64,000 bases of DNA from Roseibacillus ishigakijimensis (GCF_016595415.1 NZ_JAENIO010000012.1:25392-89391), one strand, 5' to 3'; counted from the first letter of the stretch, positions 32,206 through 41,562 are shown. Notes: generated from the letters alone by a model not told the origin. Numbers and translations: made by a program.

Positions 32206-34089
32206 CTACTCGCCGAACACCATGATTTCGCAAAGACGCGAAAAGCTTGGGAAGGTGAGGTCTTCGCAGCCTGCGGTGCGCAGACGCACGTAGCGGGCCC
32301 GCACCTGGTCACCCGGGTGGACGACTTTGTTGCTGTCCCCCCGGCTGCCCTTCCGGGTTTCCCCGATGGTCCGGTAGCTCCGCCCATCCCGCGAAACCTG
32401 GACCTGGTAGCTCTCCCAGCTGCCATGGACGGCGGCTTCATAGACTTCGATGCGATCGATGGTGGTGACTTCTTCCAAGTCGATGGTGATCTCGAGGGCC
32501 TCCGGCTTGGTGGGGAAGCCGAGGAAGTGATCGAAGCGGTCCGTGGCACCATTGGTCAATCGCTGGGGACCAAAGTGGGGTTGGCTGGCTCCTGCCGAAA
32601 CTGTGACCTCTTTGCCATAAGCCAGGTTGCCGGGCAGGGAGGGCTCGCGGCGGTCGGGCCAACCGCCGGTAGGAGTGGCTTTTTCTCCGGGATGGAGCCG
32701 GGCCAAGAGTCCGGCCAACTTTTGGTCGCGTTGCAAAAAGCTCTCAAAGGAGTCCTCACCCTGGTCGTTCCAGGCCCGGGCCGTGGCGGCAGTCAGCCGT
32801 TGGCGGCACAGGGGCAGGACGTTTTCCTCCCTCCCTTCCCACCAAGCCATGCAGAATCCGAGGAGTTGCTCGCTTTTCCGGATGGTGAGGGGCTTGTGAA
32901 AGGTCTCGAAGGCATGGTTGATGTGCTTGAAGCGGGTGAGGTCCAGCTCATAGCAATCCTGGGTCGGGACCGCAGTGAACATGGTGCGGGGATAGTGATC
33001 CACCACGTAGAGCGGATCCCAGTTGGCATTGATGAGGCGGTAGCCCGCCTCCACCATTTGGGGCGCTGGCATCTCGATCGAGCGCCAGTTCATGTGGATA
33101 ACCTCTTCGTTGACCTTGTTTTCGCCTTCTCCCAGGCGCGGCCCTTCCCAGACGATGGTTTCGCGGCCGTGCTTTTTGAGAAAAGCGTGCAATCGGTTGA
33201 CGAGGGCGCGTTGCAAGTGCTCGTCCACCCCGAAGGCTTCATCGCAACCGATGTGAATGTAGGGAGTGGCTTGGAAGACCGCCATCATCTCCTCCAAAAT
33301 GGTGGTCAAGCCCTCGTAAGCCGAGTCCAGCGAGGCCAGCTCGGTAGGGGTTTTGCCAAAGACCTCCGGATACTCGTTGCGGAGGATGCCCGAGTGCCCG
33401 GGAGCCTCCAACTCGGGAATGATGGTCACTCCGCGAGCCTGGGAGTAAGCCTCCATCTCATGCCAATCCTGCAGGGTCCAGCCCGCCTGCTCGCTGAGCA
33501 ACTTGGGAAAAGCGGTCGAAGGAAAGGAGAAAAGCTGGTCGTCAGTCAAGTGCAGGTGCAGGTAGCGGGTCTTGGCCAGCCACATGGCGTCAATGATCTC
33601 CCTGAGAGTCGCCGGAGAGTGGGGATTGCGACCCATGTCGACGAGAAAGGCGCGGAAGGCGTAGTCAGGTGAATCCGCCAGGGAGCCCCGGGGTAGGAAC
33701 CACGCACCCTCCGCCCCGGCCTCGCCCAGCTGGAGAAGGGTGGCCGCCGCGCGGGCGACTCCTTCTGTCTCCGTGGCAAAAATGCGCACGGAGTCCTGAA
33801 TGTCGATCCGATAGCCTTCCGCGCCCAGCCCCTCGGCTTGCTGAATCTCGATGGTGGAGGAATTGGCGGAGTTCGCTCCACTCTGGGGGAACAATTGTCT
33901 GAGTGCTCCCTCCAAGGCTTGCGCTTGAGCGGAGAAAATTTCGGGAGCGGAGACGCTCAGAGGCAGGGCCGTGCCCCCCTTGGCCGTTTGCATTTGCTTG
34001 GGAGCCGGGAGAACCGTGGGCTCGACAGAGAGCGCCGTGGGAGTGCAGAAAAAGAGCGACAAAAGCAGTCGCAAAATAGTTTTTTTCAT
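32206..34089 (-). CDS. GH20 beta-N-acetylhexosaminidase with C-terminal F5/8-type domain
   Basis: A 627-aa secreted glycosidase. Signal peptide (MKKTILRLLLSLFFCTPTALS), an N-terminal GH20b-like domain (~25-135), then the TIM barrel: AFRAFLVDMGRNPHS, RYLHLHLTDDQLFSFP and IIPELEAPGHSG. The catalytic pair is Asp283-Glu284 in IHIGCDEAFG; most family members have Gly where this has Cys282. After ~residue 490 a discoidin (F5/8 type C, CBM32-like) domain (GPQRLTNGATDRFDHFLG to YVRLRTAGCEDLTFP) should bind sugar. It releases terminal GlcNAc or GalNAc. Its paralogue lies at 48419. Confidence 0.93.
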   Translation of the reverse strand: MKKTILRLLLSLFFCTPTALSVEPTVLPAPKQMQTAKGGTALPLSVSAPEIFSAQAQALEGALRQLFPQSGANSANSSTIEIQQAEGLGAEGYRIDIQDSVRIFATETEGVARAAATLLQLGEAGAEGAWFLPRGSLADSPDYAFRAFLVDMGRNPHSPATLREIIDAMWLAKTRYLHLHLTDDQLFSFPSTAFPKLLSEQAGWTLQDWHEMEAYSQARGVTIIPELEAPGHSGILRNEYPEVFGKTPTELASLDSAYEGLTTILEEMMAVFQATPYIHIGCDEAFGVDEHLQRALVNRLHAFLKKHGRETIVWEGPRLGEGENKVNEEVIHMNWRSIEMPAPQMVEAGYRLINANWDPLYVVDHYPRTMFTAVPTQDCYELDLTRFKHINHAFETFHKPLTIRKSEQLLGFCMAWWEGREENVLPLCRQRLTAATARAWNDQGEDSFESFLQRDQKLAGLLARLHPGEKATPTGGWPDRREPSLPGNLAYGKEVTVSAGASQPHFGPQRLTNGATDRFDHFLGFPTKPEALEITIDLEEVTTIDRIEVYEAAVHGSWESYQVQVSRDGRSYRTIGETRKGSRGDSNKVVHPGDQVRARYVRLRTAGCEDLTFPSFSRLCEIMVFGE

Positions 34090-34129
34090 TAGGTTGTGTG
34101 TCGTTTGATACTTGTGGGAAAGGCGCGGG

Positions 34130-34912
34130 TTAACTGTCGAGTAACCAGTTCAAGGCTTGCAGCCAGAACTTCTGATACTCCGTCCAGTAGACAAAATTGC
34201 AGCCCCAGTGCGGCGCGGGATCGGAGGTGTAGGCGAGAACCCGGCCGTCTCCGAATTGCCCCGTGCAAACTGCCGGATGTCCCTCAGGCCACTCCAAGAC
34301 CACCTCACAATTTTCTCTGGGCTGAACGATGTTGTATCCCAAAATAGGAGGCGCGCTGCTAAAGTCTACCCCTTCAAAGATGGACATTTTATGATCAACC
34401 GGCCGGGGCACGAAGCCCTCGGTGGATTCCCGCAGGTCCTCCACCTCGAGGCACTGGCAGGGCAGAATCTCGCGCAAACGTGTTCGCCCCCAGCCCCCTT
34501 TTCCCATTTCGCCGTTGAAGCTCAACCAGCCTCCGAGAAACATGAAATGAGTCCCCGCCTGGCAGGCTTCCACGGTCAATCTCACCCGATCCGGAAAGGT
34601 GAGAGGCTCTTTGCCAAACTTCGACCGATCAAAGAAGGAGGGATCGAGCTGGAAGTTCTTCGCCTCCACATCCGAGAAAATGATGACGTCGTATTCCGCC
34701 AGGATCCTTTCCCACTCGCCAGGCTTGTTGCGGTAGAAGTCCCAGGTCGGAACGCTGTCACACTGATGCTCGCCCGTCGATTCCAGCGCTTCTTTCAGCC
34801 AGACGCCATAGTTGAAAATTTCCGTCCCCTTGGGCGCATAATTAAAGGGAGTCTCCGCAAAAACGGGTCCAAGCATGACCGCCCAGTCTCCCACATAGTA
34901 GATTTTAGCCAT
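34130..34912 (-). CDS. Glutamine amidotransferase-like (ThuA/PF07090-like) protein
   Basis: A 260-aa protein from ATG 34912 (MAKIYYVGDWAVMLGP); ATG 34933 is an alternative. It has a Rossmann-like class I amidotransferase fold: YDVIIFSDVEAKNF, then a glycine turn GTHFMFLGGWLSFNG, where the nucleophilic Cys of true amidotransferases is not evident, and a closing DGRVLAYTSDPAPHWG. This pattern fits the putative cytoplasmic/periplasmic sugar-related ThuA-like proteins. It has no clear signal peptide. It lies 41 bp upstream of the GH20 gene on the same strand and is divergent from the AraC gene, suggesting a shared regulated promoter. Confidence 0.65.
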   Translation of the reverse strand: MAKIYYVGDWAVMLGPVFAETPFNYAPKGTEIFNYGVWLKEALESTGEHQCDSVPTWDFYRNKPGEWERILAEYDVIIFSDVEAKNFQLDPSFFDRSKFGKEPLTFPDRVRLTVEACQAGTHFMFLGGWLSFNGEMGKGGWGRTRLREILPCQCLEVEDLRESTEGFVPRPVDHKMSIFEGVDFSSAPPILGYNIVQPRENCEVVLEWPEGHPAVCTGQFGDGRVLAYTSDPAPHWGCNFVYWTEYQKFWLQALNWLLDS

Positions 34913-35041
34913 AGTCTGATCGTTGCTGTCCATCTTTCGATGAATCTCTACCAGCGTGGACGACAGAGAGAAAATTCGCTGCGCTATTCGACGGGAAAAA
35001 TGTCGCATTTTTGGCCAAGTGCCTGCTAGTTTTCTGCCGTG

Positions 35042-35845
35042 ATGAAGCGATTGCCGGCTCCCCTTTCGAATCCAATCGAAAGCTTGTTCTTTGTCGCAGA
35101 GAGAGAGCGGGTCTCATCCGGGAGTTTTCGTTCGGAGAGCACGCCCCAGCATTTGGTTCATATCACTCTCTCAGGGGAAGTGCGCCAAACTGCCGGGGGC
35201 CTGCAGGAGCAGTTCAGGGAGGGCGATGTTGTCTGGTATCACGAGGCCGAACCCGTGACGGGCGAAGTGATTCGCGCTCCCTGGCGCTTTATAACCATCG
35301 GATTCTCAGCTCCCGGTCTCTCTCCTCCCTCTCTGGACTGCCGGGTCTTGCCCGGGGGAGCAAGGACCATGGGACTCGCTCACGAACTCTTGCAGATTTG
35401 GCAAGATGAAGAACGGCCTTCCTTGGAGCGGGCCCTCTTGGCCACTTCACGCTTGGCCGAACTCGTTCTCGATTTCGCACCCCTGGAAGCTTTCACCCCT
35501 TCGCTGGATAGGCAGGAAATGGGGCTTCCCCAACGGTGGTGGCAGGTGGAAAGACTTCTGCGGCAGCGTCTCGAGGAATCCTTCTCCCTACAGGATATCG
35601 CACATCTTGCCAGGATGAGCAACCGGACCCTCAACCGTGCTTGCCATCTGGCTACCGGCGACTCTCCGGCCCGACGATTGCGCGAAATCCGTTTGAGCTA
35701 TGCGCGCGGACTCTTGGAGCACACTCCCATTCCCGTTACCGAAGTCGCGTTTCGGGTCGGTTTTGCCCGCGTGCAGGAGTTCTCGCGGGACTACAAAAAA
35801 CAATACGGAATGAGTCCTTCTCAGGTTCGGAAAAGAGACCGCTGA
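35042..35845 (+). CDS. AraC-family transcriptional regulator
   Basis: A 267-aa regulator. Residues ~1-160 are a cupin-like ligand domain (HLVHITLSGEVRQTAGGLQEQ, then DVVWYHEAEPVTGE); the C-terminal ~100 residues hold two helix-turn-helix motifs: SFSLQDIAHLARMSNRTLNRAC and LLEHTPIPVTEVAFRVGFARVQEFSRDYKK, the second carrying the classic GFxxxxxFxRxFK-like AraC signature. ATG 35042 is preferred; GTG 35039 lies just before. It is divergent from the ThuA-like gene and upstream of the glycosidase-like gene at 36129, whose upstream region has TTGTCG direct repeats that may be its operator. Confidence 0.9.
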   Translation: MKRLPAPLSNPIESLFFVAERERVSSGSFRSESTPQHLVHITLSGEVRQTAGGLQEQFREGDVVWYHEAEPVTGEVIRAPWRFITIGFSAPGLSPPSLDCRVLPGGARTMGLAHELLQIWQDEERPSLERALLATSRLAELVLDFAPLEAFTPSLDRQEMGLPQRWWQVERLLRQRLEESFSLQDIAHLARMSNRTLNRACHLATGDSPARRLREIRLSYARGLLEHTPIPVTEVAFRVGFARVQEFSRDYKKQYGMSPSQVRKRDR

Positions 35846-35877
35846 TTTGGAGCGGAAATATTCAATGGGTTGACAAC

Positions 35878-35894
35878 TTGTCGTTTTCTTGTCG
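35878..35894 (+). promoter_or_regulatory. Candidate regulator binding site, TTGTCG direct repeats
   Basis: TTGTCG at 35878-35883 and 35889-35894, one helical turn (11 bp) apart, overlapped by the palindrome GACAACTTGTC (35872-35882). A further TTGTCG lies at 35952-35957. The site is between the AraC gene and the 36129 gene. Confidence 0.4.
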
Positions 35895-36128
35895 AGAGCC
35901 CGACCCATCCCTAGCTTCGCTTGCATGGTGCTCCTAGAGGAATTCTCTCTATTGTCGGAACCGTCTGCCGCAAGGGGTATTGTCCCCGCTGGCCGGGGCC
36001 GTAATCTGAGAGAATGCGCAAAAGTGGAGAAATTTTGTCCAAAAATGCTTCGTTGCTGCGGTGAACTATTGAATTTCCTCACTCCGCTCCGTCGTGCCGG
36101 TGGCACGAGACTCGAATTGCCTCAAATC

Positions 36129-38207
36129 ATGAAACAAATCCCAACGCTCCCGCGACTGCTCGGATGGTCGATCTTCACTCTTCTTTCACCTCTGTCGCCG
36201 TTGTCTGGGGAGCCAAGCACAGGGGAGGCAATTTCAAGCTCAAAGCCCGAACAATGCTGGGAAATCGCGGCTCCCCGCCGCATCGAGTTGTCCTTGGATA
36301 AGGAGGGAGTCCTCCCCTACGAGGACAATATTGAAATGTCGGGCAAGAGGGTCTCTGGGATCATCTCTTATTCCGTGGACTCGGAGGGAAATCTCACCCT
36401 CCAGCGAGAGATCTTTTTTCCCCAGCTTCATGAGTTCAAGAACGAACAGGACTCTTGGTTTCACGACTACCGGGCTTATTTGCAGGATTCCTATGGAGAT
36501 GATCTCTTGCCGAAGATCTATCTCAAGGACATGGAGTTTGTGCCCGGTCGGGTCAAAAAGGTGGCTATTGACGGCACCTTGACCATCGAACATGAGCCTT
36601 CAGCCTCGGGATTGGAGCTTTCGCGGTGCTTTTTTCCTTCCATGGACCAGCGCCTGTTCCTCGAGCAGTGGACTGTGCGGAATGTCACTGACGAACCTCT
36701 TCAGCTCCGTTCAGCAAACACCTCGCTTGAAATCGAAAACTTTGGAGCGAAAGGAAAGTTCACCCGCCGGATAGCAAGCAATGCCCCGGAAGGGGTGACG
36801 CTTCCGCCGGGAGGCCAAGCAGTCTTCGCATTCTCCGTGGCTGCCAAAATGGCCGAGGAAAAGTGGCCCGTCGTCGAGGCCGGGACCGAGCTGGCCAAGA
36901 GACGAGCCTTTTTGGACCGAGTGGCTGGGACTTTGCAGTTGGAAACCCCCGACCCTGTCCTGAATACTCTTTTCGAGTTTTCCAAAGTGCGCGCTTCAGA
37001 TAGTCTTTTCGAATCTGAGTTGGGCTTGATTCACTCTCCCGGAGGGGGACGCTACTACGTCGGGATATGGGCTAATGATCAGGCTGAATACATCAATCCT
37101 TTTTTTGCCTATCTCGGCTATGAGGAGGGTAATGAGTCAGCAATGAATTGTTTCCGGGCTTTCGCGAAGGAAATCAATCCGGAGTTTGAACCTATCCGCT
37201 ATTCCTTCGAGATCGAAGGTTTGGTCAAACCGTTCCCAAAAGATCGGGGTGACGCCGCTATGATTGCCTATGGGGCTTCCCACTATGCTCTCGCGCTGGG
37301 TGATGAAGAGATTGCCAGAGAGTTATGGCCCCTCGTCGCGTGGTGTTTGGAATACTGTCACCGGCAGTTGAATGACCAAGGAGTGGTTCTTTCGGAATCT
37401 GACGAGATGGAGGGTCGCATTGAGACGGGAAAGGCTAATCTTTCCACTTCTTCTCTCTATTATGGCGCGCTGGACCATGCGGTCGATTTGGCGAGGGAAC
37501 TGGAGCTCGATGAGGGCAAGATTGCGACCTATCTTAAACAGAAGGAAGACTTGGGAACAGCGATCGAGTCCTACTTTGGGGCGAAGGTGGAAGGGTATCA
37601 AACTTACAAATACTACGAGGAGCACCAATACCTTCGCCATTGGATTTGTCTGCCATTGGTGGTTGGTATTTACAATCGCGCTGAGGAGACAACCCGGGCC
37701 CTCTTCGAAGGGCTTTGGTCGGAGAATGGCGTGCATGTGGAGAAGAACAGTGACAACGAAAAGATCTCCCGAATTTTCTGGGACCGGGGAACTCTCTATG
37801 CTCTGCGCGGAGCGCTTGCGGCGGGTGCGACCGGGCAGTCCCTTGAGAAATTAAGTGCTTTCTCCCGCAAACGACTCCTGGGCGACCGCGTCCCTTATGT
37901 AGTCGAGGCTTATCCTGAGGGAGATATGGCCCACCTTTCTGCCGAGAGTGCTCTCTATTGCCGCGTGTTTCTCGAGGGACTCTTCGGGATCAAGCCAACA
38001 GGGTTTAATCAGTTTGAGGTGACTCCCCGGCTGCCAGAGGGGTGGGAAAAGATGAGCCTGACGTCAATCCAATCTTTTGGGGAAGAGATTGATCTGGTCG
38101 TGGTCCGAGGGCAAAAAGGTAAACTTTTGGTCGAAGCCCAAGTTTCCGGAAAAGAGAAGCTTTCTATTCTTCTTGAGCCAGGAGAATCGCATCGGTTCTC
38201 TTGGTAG
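36129..38207 (+). CDS. Secreted six-hairpin-glycosidase-like protein, 692 aa
   Basis: ATG 36129 opens a signal peptide (MKQIPTLPRLLGWSIFTLLS, cleavage near residue 27). The N-terminal third is beta-sandwich-like; the C-terminal ~400 residues form an (alpha/alpha)6-type barrel seen in several glycosidase and glycan-lyase families: QAEYINPFFAYLGYEEGN, SFEIEGLVKPFPKDRGDAAMIAYGASHY, SESDEMEGRIETGKANLSTSS, HQYLRHWICLPLVVGIYNRAEE, SRIFWDRGTLYALRGAL. The Glu/Asp pairs there are candidates for catalysis. I cannot place it in a numbered GH family. Upstream in-frame Met codons at 35889 lack a leader. It shares the locus with GH20 enzymes and may act on the same polymer. Confidence 0.7.
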   Translation: MKQIPTLPRLLGWSIFTLLSPLSPLSGEPSTGEAISSSKPEQCWEIAAPRRIELSLDKEGVLPYEDNIEMSGKRVSGIISYSVDSEGNLTLQREIFFPQLHEFKNEQDSWFHDYRAYLQDSYGDDLLPKIYLKDMEFVPGRVKKVAIDGTLTIEHEPSASGLELSRCFFPSMDQRLFLEQWTVRNVTDEPLQLRSANTSLEIENFGAKGKFTRRIASNAPEGVTLPPGGQAVFAFSVAAKMAEEKWPVVEAGTELAKRRAFLDRVAGTLQLETPDPVLNTLFEFSKVRASDSLFESELGLIHSPGGGRYYVGIWANDQAEYINPFFAYLGYEEGNESAMNCFRAFAKEINPEFEPIRYSFEIEGLVKPFPKDRGDAAMIAYGASHYALALGDEEIARELWPLVAWCLEYCHRQLNDQGVVLSESDEMEGRIETGKANLSTSSLYYGALDHAVDLARELELDEGKIATYLKQKEDLGTAIESYFGAKVEGYQTYKYYEEHQYLRHWICLPLVVGIYNRAEETTRALFEGLWSENGVHVEKNSDNEKISRIFWDRGTLYALRGALAAGATGQSLEKLSAFSRKRLLGDRVPYVVEAYPEGDMAHLSAESALYCRVFLEGLFGIKPTGFNQFEVTPRLPEGWEKMSLTSIQSFGEEIDLVVVRGQKGKLLVEAQVSGKEKLSILLEPGESHRFSW

Positions 38208-38859
38208 TCAGTCCCGTTCTGCAAGTTGTAAAAGGGCCGGGGCATCCCCTGTGCTCCCGGCCGGAGGCGATGGAGCCGAGGGACGAGGTGTTCCCTTCTC
38301 GAACGGCTGCGAAGGGCCTGGCTTGGCCTTTGAAACAGAGATCTCCTGAGGCCTTCCTCTGTTGAGACACCTTGTTCGACAAGTTGTTCATTTCGTGAAC
38401 AAGATTGCAGGAAGGGGTCACGACCAGTAGGTGGTCTGTTTCTTGCTCAAAGTAGGATGAACGCTATCGAAGCTGTTTCTCGTTAGGCTAGTTCAGTGAT
38501 CTCAGCGCCTGGTTTCCTATGTCAGGTTGGCTTGGAAAGCGGCCACTGCCTGACGGGAAGTCTCAAGGTGAATCCTTCCGCTTGCCCGATGGGAGGTGTT
38601 CACAATTGAAATACTTTCCCAGTTGTCTACTGGGTAGACAAGCTTCAATACGTTTGACGAACGATGACGGATGACCTGACATGATAAAGTATCACTCTCG
38701 AGAAATGTGCGGGCTTTCTGTCGAATTTGCCGACAATCGGAACGGCTGATTCTGCAGGATGGAAATCATTACAGAGGCCCAGGTTCTCGAGAGAACGTCG
38801 AACAGGAACATTCAACTCAGCACGGTGTCACATGGCCGTCGAAATGAAAAAGCAGGAAA
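38208..38859. other. Intergenic region of 652 bp with several operator-like palindromes
   Basis: No coding frame is convincing. The region is dotted with short dyads: CTTGTTCGACAAG (38371-38383), TTGTTCA-tttcg-TGAACAA (38384-38402), TTGTCTAC-tgg-GTAGACAA (38623-38641) and TGTCG-aatttgc-CGACA (38719-38735). This density suggests a complex promoter for the large gene at 38860. Confidence 0.55.
38623..38641. promoter_or_regulatory. Perfect 19-bp operator-like palindrome
   Basis: TTGTCTAC-tgg-GTAGACAA, two perfect 8-bp half-sites around a 3-bp centre. The form is as expected for a GntR- or LacI-type repressor dimer; a regulator of that type is encoded at 46242. It lies 219 bp before the 38860 start. 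Confidence 0.55.
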
Positions 38860-41505
38860 ATGAAAAGAGTTCATAAAAGATTAGCAATCGCAACTGCGAT
38901 AACAACAATGATCCCAGGCCTCGGCTTGGCCAATATTCTCTTTCAGGAGGATTTTGATAGTTACAACTCTGGCTCCATAGACGGGCAGCCGGGTCTCGGT
39001 CTCGGCATGGAGGGAAATTGGGAGCAAACCGGTGATGCCGGGGATTTCACCCTTGCTCCAGGGTTGTCGGGAGGCAATGGACTCTTTATCCGGAGCACAG
39101 GGAACAGCAATCTTTACATCAGTCATACGGTCCCCGACTGGGGGTCGGGTAAGCTTTGGATGAGCTATCTTTACAATGAGTTGTCTTATGGAGGGCATTT
39201 TTATGTATCCGGTGGAGACAATTTTTCCGGTGCGGTGGGTCACGCGTGGACCAATTCATGGGGAATCAATAACGTCGGGGAAGGGGTCGCTTACGCTCCA
39301 AAGACAACCTATCGGGTTGTCGCTCTCTTGGATTGGGATGCCGGCACGACCACCATGTGGGTCGATCCGGACCCCAACACAGTCCCTATTCTCGACTCAA
39401 GTTCTCCTGAATTCAACGCCGTGGCCTTCAAAGAAGAAGCCCAGGGAGCCAATGCGAGATTTCGTATCGGTTCGTGGTGTTCCGGGCTCATCGATGATAT
39501 CCGCATCGGGACTGAGTATGAGGATGTGGCGATCGCATATGCCGAAGACTTGGCAGTGGCACCCTTTGTAGATGCTCCTCTTGATGAGGAGAGCAACATT
39601 CTCCTCGACACCTCTTTGGCTTGGATACCCAACGGAGCAGTCACTTATGATGTCTATCTCTGGAAGGAAGGCGATCCGGTTCCCGAATCGCCCAATGGCA
39701 CCACCGGGAGCTACAGCTTCCAGCCCGGGGGCCTGGAGGCCGGCACTCTGTATTATTGGAGAGTTGACTCGACCAATGGTGCGGGGACCTCGACCGGAGA
39801 GGTCTGGTCATTTGTTACTGGCGATGGAGTGGATGCCATTTTGCCGCCTGATGGCGCGGAAAGGGTGCCGCTGGACCTTCCTCTAGAGTGGTCATCCAGC
39901 GACGCGGAAACCTATGATCTTTATCTTTGGAAAGAGGGGGAAGAAAGGCCTGCCTCTCCCGTAGCCACCGTCGCGGAGGAAGGTTATCAATACCCCGCCT
40001 TCGAGGCCGACACCACCTATCACTGGGAAGTTGTTTCTAACTATTCTTCAGGATCGCCGACCACAAGCCTGCAATGGTCTTTTACCACTGGTTCGGGCGT
40101 CCCGGGAGAGCTTTTTCTCCACGAAGAATTCGAGGGCTATGCTTCAGGTTCCTTGATTGGCCAGCTCGGTAAAGGAATCGGACTCGATGGTACTGCTGCC
40201 TGGGAGTATCAAGGCAATGCTGGAACCTTCGAAATCGGCCCCGGGCTTTCAGGCTTGCAAGGGGTCATCGCCACAGCCGATGGCACAGGAGATCTGGATG
40301 CCAGAATCGGCCATACCGTGGAAAATTGGGGGGAGGGAGTGTTCTATCTGAGCTATCTCTACAATGAGATTGAATACGGCGGTCACTCCTATGTGTCGGC
40401 CGGAGGAAGTTATAGCGGTGCCTTGGGGCATGCTTGGACCTCCAATTTTGGTATCAACAATGAGGAGGGACCCTCTTTTCAGCCCTATACTCAGGAGCAG
40501 ACCTATCGCATCGTAGCCCGGATTGATTTTACAGCCAATAAAACGACAATGTGGGTCGATCCCCAATATGAGTTTGATTCCCCTACCGTGGTGAAGCAGG
40601 AAGTGATGTCATCCACACCGAGGTTGATTTTCCGCTTCTACGGAACGGATGCCGTCATCGATGATGTTCGAATCGGTTCTGATTTCCAATCTGTGGTCGA
40701 AGAGATCGAGGTGCTCGGCCAGCGTCCGCAGCTGCAAATTGCTCGTGTAGGAGCGGAGCTTAAGCTCACATGGAACAATGAGTCCGGGATGCTCTACGAT
40801 TTGCTTGCGAGTGAGGATCTTTCTCTTCCTACCAGCGATTGGGCAGCCGTCGCGGAGGAGTTTGTGGGCCTCGCTGCCGATGAGAGTGGCGTGAATGAAG
40901 TGAGTCTTTCCCTACCATCAGAAGAAAGAACTTTCTATGTGGTGCGAGCTTATCAACCCCCGCCGACTGTCCTCTTTTCGTCTGACTTCGAGAGCGATAA
41001 TGGGGGATTCGAAGCCGTGGACCTGAGTGGAGGAGCGGGAACCACTTGGATGTGGGGCATGCCGGATTCCGATAATGGCTATGGAAGTGTCGTTTCCGGT
41101 GGAGCCGAGTCCTCCCAATCAAGCTGGGCCCTCGGACTCGGGGCGGCAAGTGAAGGAGGCGATTCTGGCTATTACAATGATAGCACTGATGCCGCACTGC
41201 GACTGTCCGTGGATTTGACCGCCGTGACGCAAGCCACTCTCCGCTATAGTCAGGCGCTGGATCTGGATGGCAGTGATTCGGCTTCCATCAACTTCTTGGA
41301 TGCGGATGCTGGCAATGCCGTGCTCGGAACTTTTGCCGTTCTCGATAGTGATACCGCCATCTCTCCTTGGGAAAACCGGGAGATTCCAATTCCTGCCGCC
41401 GCGATTGGCAAGAATGTGATTATCGAATGGAAGTTGACGACCGCCGGCTTTGCGAGCGAGTATATTGGTTGGTATATTGACAATGTCTCGGTGACTGCGC
41501 CGTAA
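38860..41505 (+). CDS. Large modular secreted protein with duplicated ConA-like modules
   Basis: An 881-aa exported protein with a signal peptide (MKRVHKRLAIATAITTMIPGLGLA). Residues ~28-225 and ~420-615 are a duplicated module of concanavalin/LamG type: LFQEDFDSYNSGS / LFLHEEFEGYASGS, YLYNELSYGGHFYVS / YLYNEIEYGGHSYVS, TTMWVDP in both, and IDDIRIGTEYEDV / IDDVRIGSDFQSV. Between them lie two fibronectin-III-like modules (VTYDVYLWKEGDPVP, AETYDLYLWKEGEERP). The C-terminus (~705-881) is a further jelly-roll-like domain ending WYIDNVSVTAP. No catalytic motif or sorting tail is seen. It may bind glycans or act as an adhesin. Confidence 0.8.
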   Translation: MKRVHKRLAIATAITTMIPGLGLANILFQEDFDSYNSGSIDGQPGLGLGMEGNWEQTGDAGDFTLAPGLSGGNGLFIRSTGNSNLYISHTVPDWGSGKLWMSYLYNELSYGGHFYVSGGDNFSGAVGHAWTNSWGINNVGEGVAYAPKTTYRVVALLDWDAGTTTMWVDPDPNTVPILDSSSPEFNAVAFKEEAQGANARFRIGSWCSGLIDDIRIGTEYEDVAIAYAEDLAVAPFVDAPLDEESNILLDTSLAWIPNGAVTYDVYLWKEGDPVPESPNGTTGSYSFQPGGLEAGTLYYWRVDSTNGAGTSTGEVWSFVTGDGVDAILPPDGAERVPLDLPLEWSSSDAETYDLYLWKEGEERPASPVATVAEEGYQYPAFEADTTYHWEVVSNYSSGSPTTSLQWSFTTGSGVPGELFLHEEFEGYASGSLIGQLGKGIGLDGTAAWEYQGNAGTFEIGPGLSGLQGVIATADGTGDLDARIGHTVENWGEGVFYLSYLYNEIEYGGHSYVSAGGSYSGALGHAWTSNFGINNEEGPSFQPYTQEQTYRIVARIDFTANKTTMWVDPQYEFDSPTVVKQEVMSSTPRLIFRFYGTDAVIDDVRIGSDFQSVVEEIEVLGQRPQLQIARVGAELKLTWNNESGMLYDLLASEDLSLPTSDWAAVAEEFVGLAADESGVNEVSLSLPSEERTFYVVRAYQPPPTVLFSSDFESDNGGFEAVDLSGGAGTTWMWGMPDSDNGYGSVVSGGAESSQSSWALGLGAASEGGDSGYYNDSTDAALRLSVDLTAVTQATLRYSQALDLDGSDSASINFLDADAGNAVLGTFAVLDSDTAISPWENREIPIPAAAIGKNVIIEWKLTTAGFASEYIGWYIDNVSVTAP

Positions 41506-41562
41506 GGTTGGGTTTCCTTTCAGGAGCAGGTGACTGTTCCTGGCCAAATGTTGCTTGAAAGG

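Noticed and set aside
38208..38859. Possible small genes in the long gap
   Set aside because: Frames up to 85 codons are present but have no start context, motif or codon pattern of neighbours.
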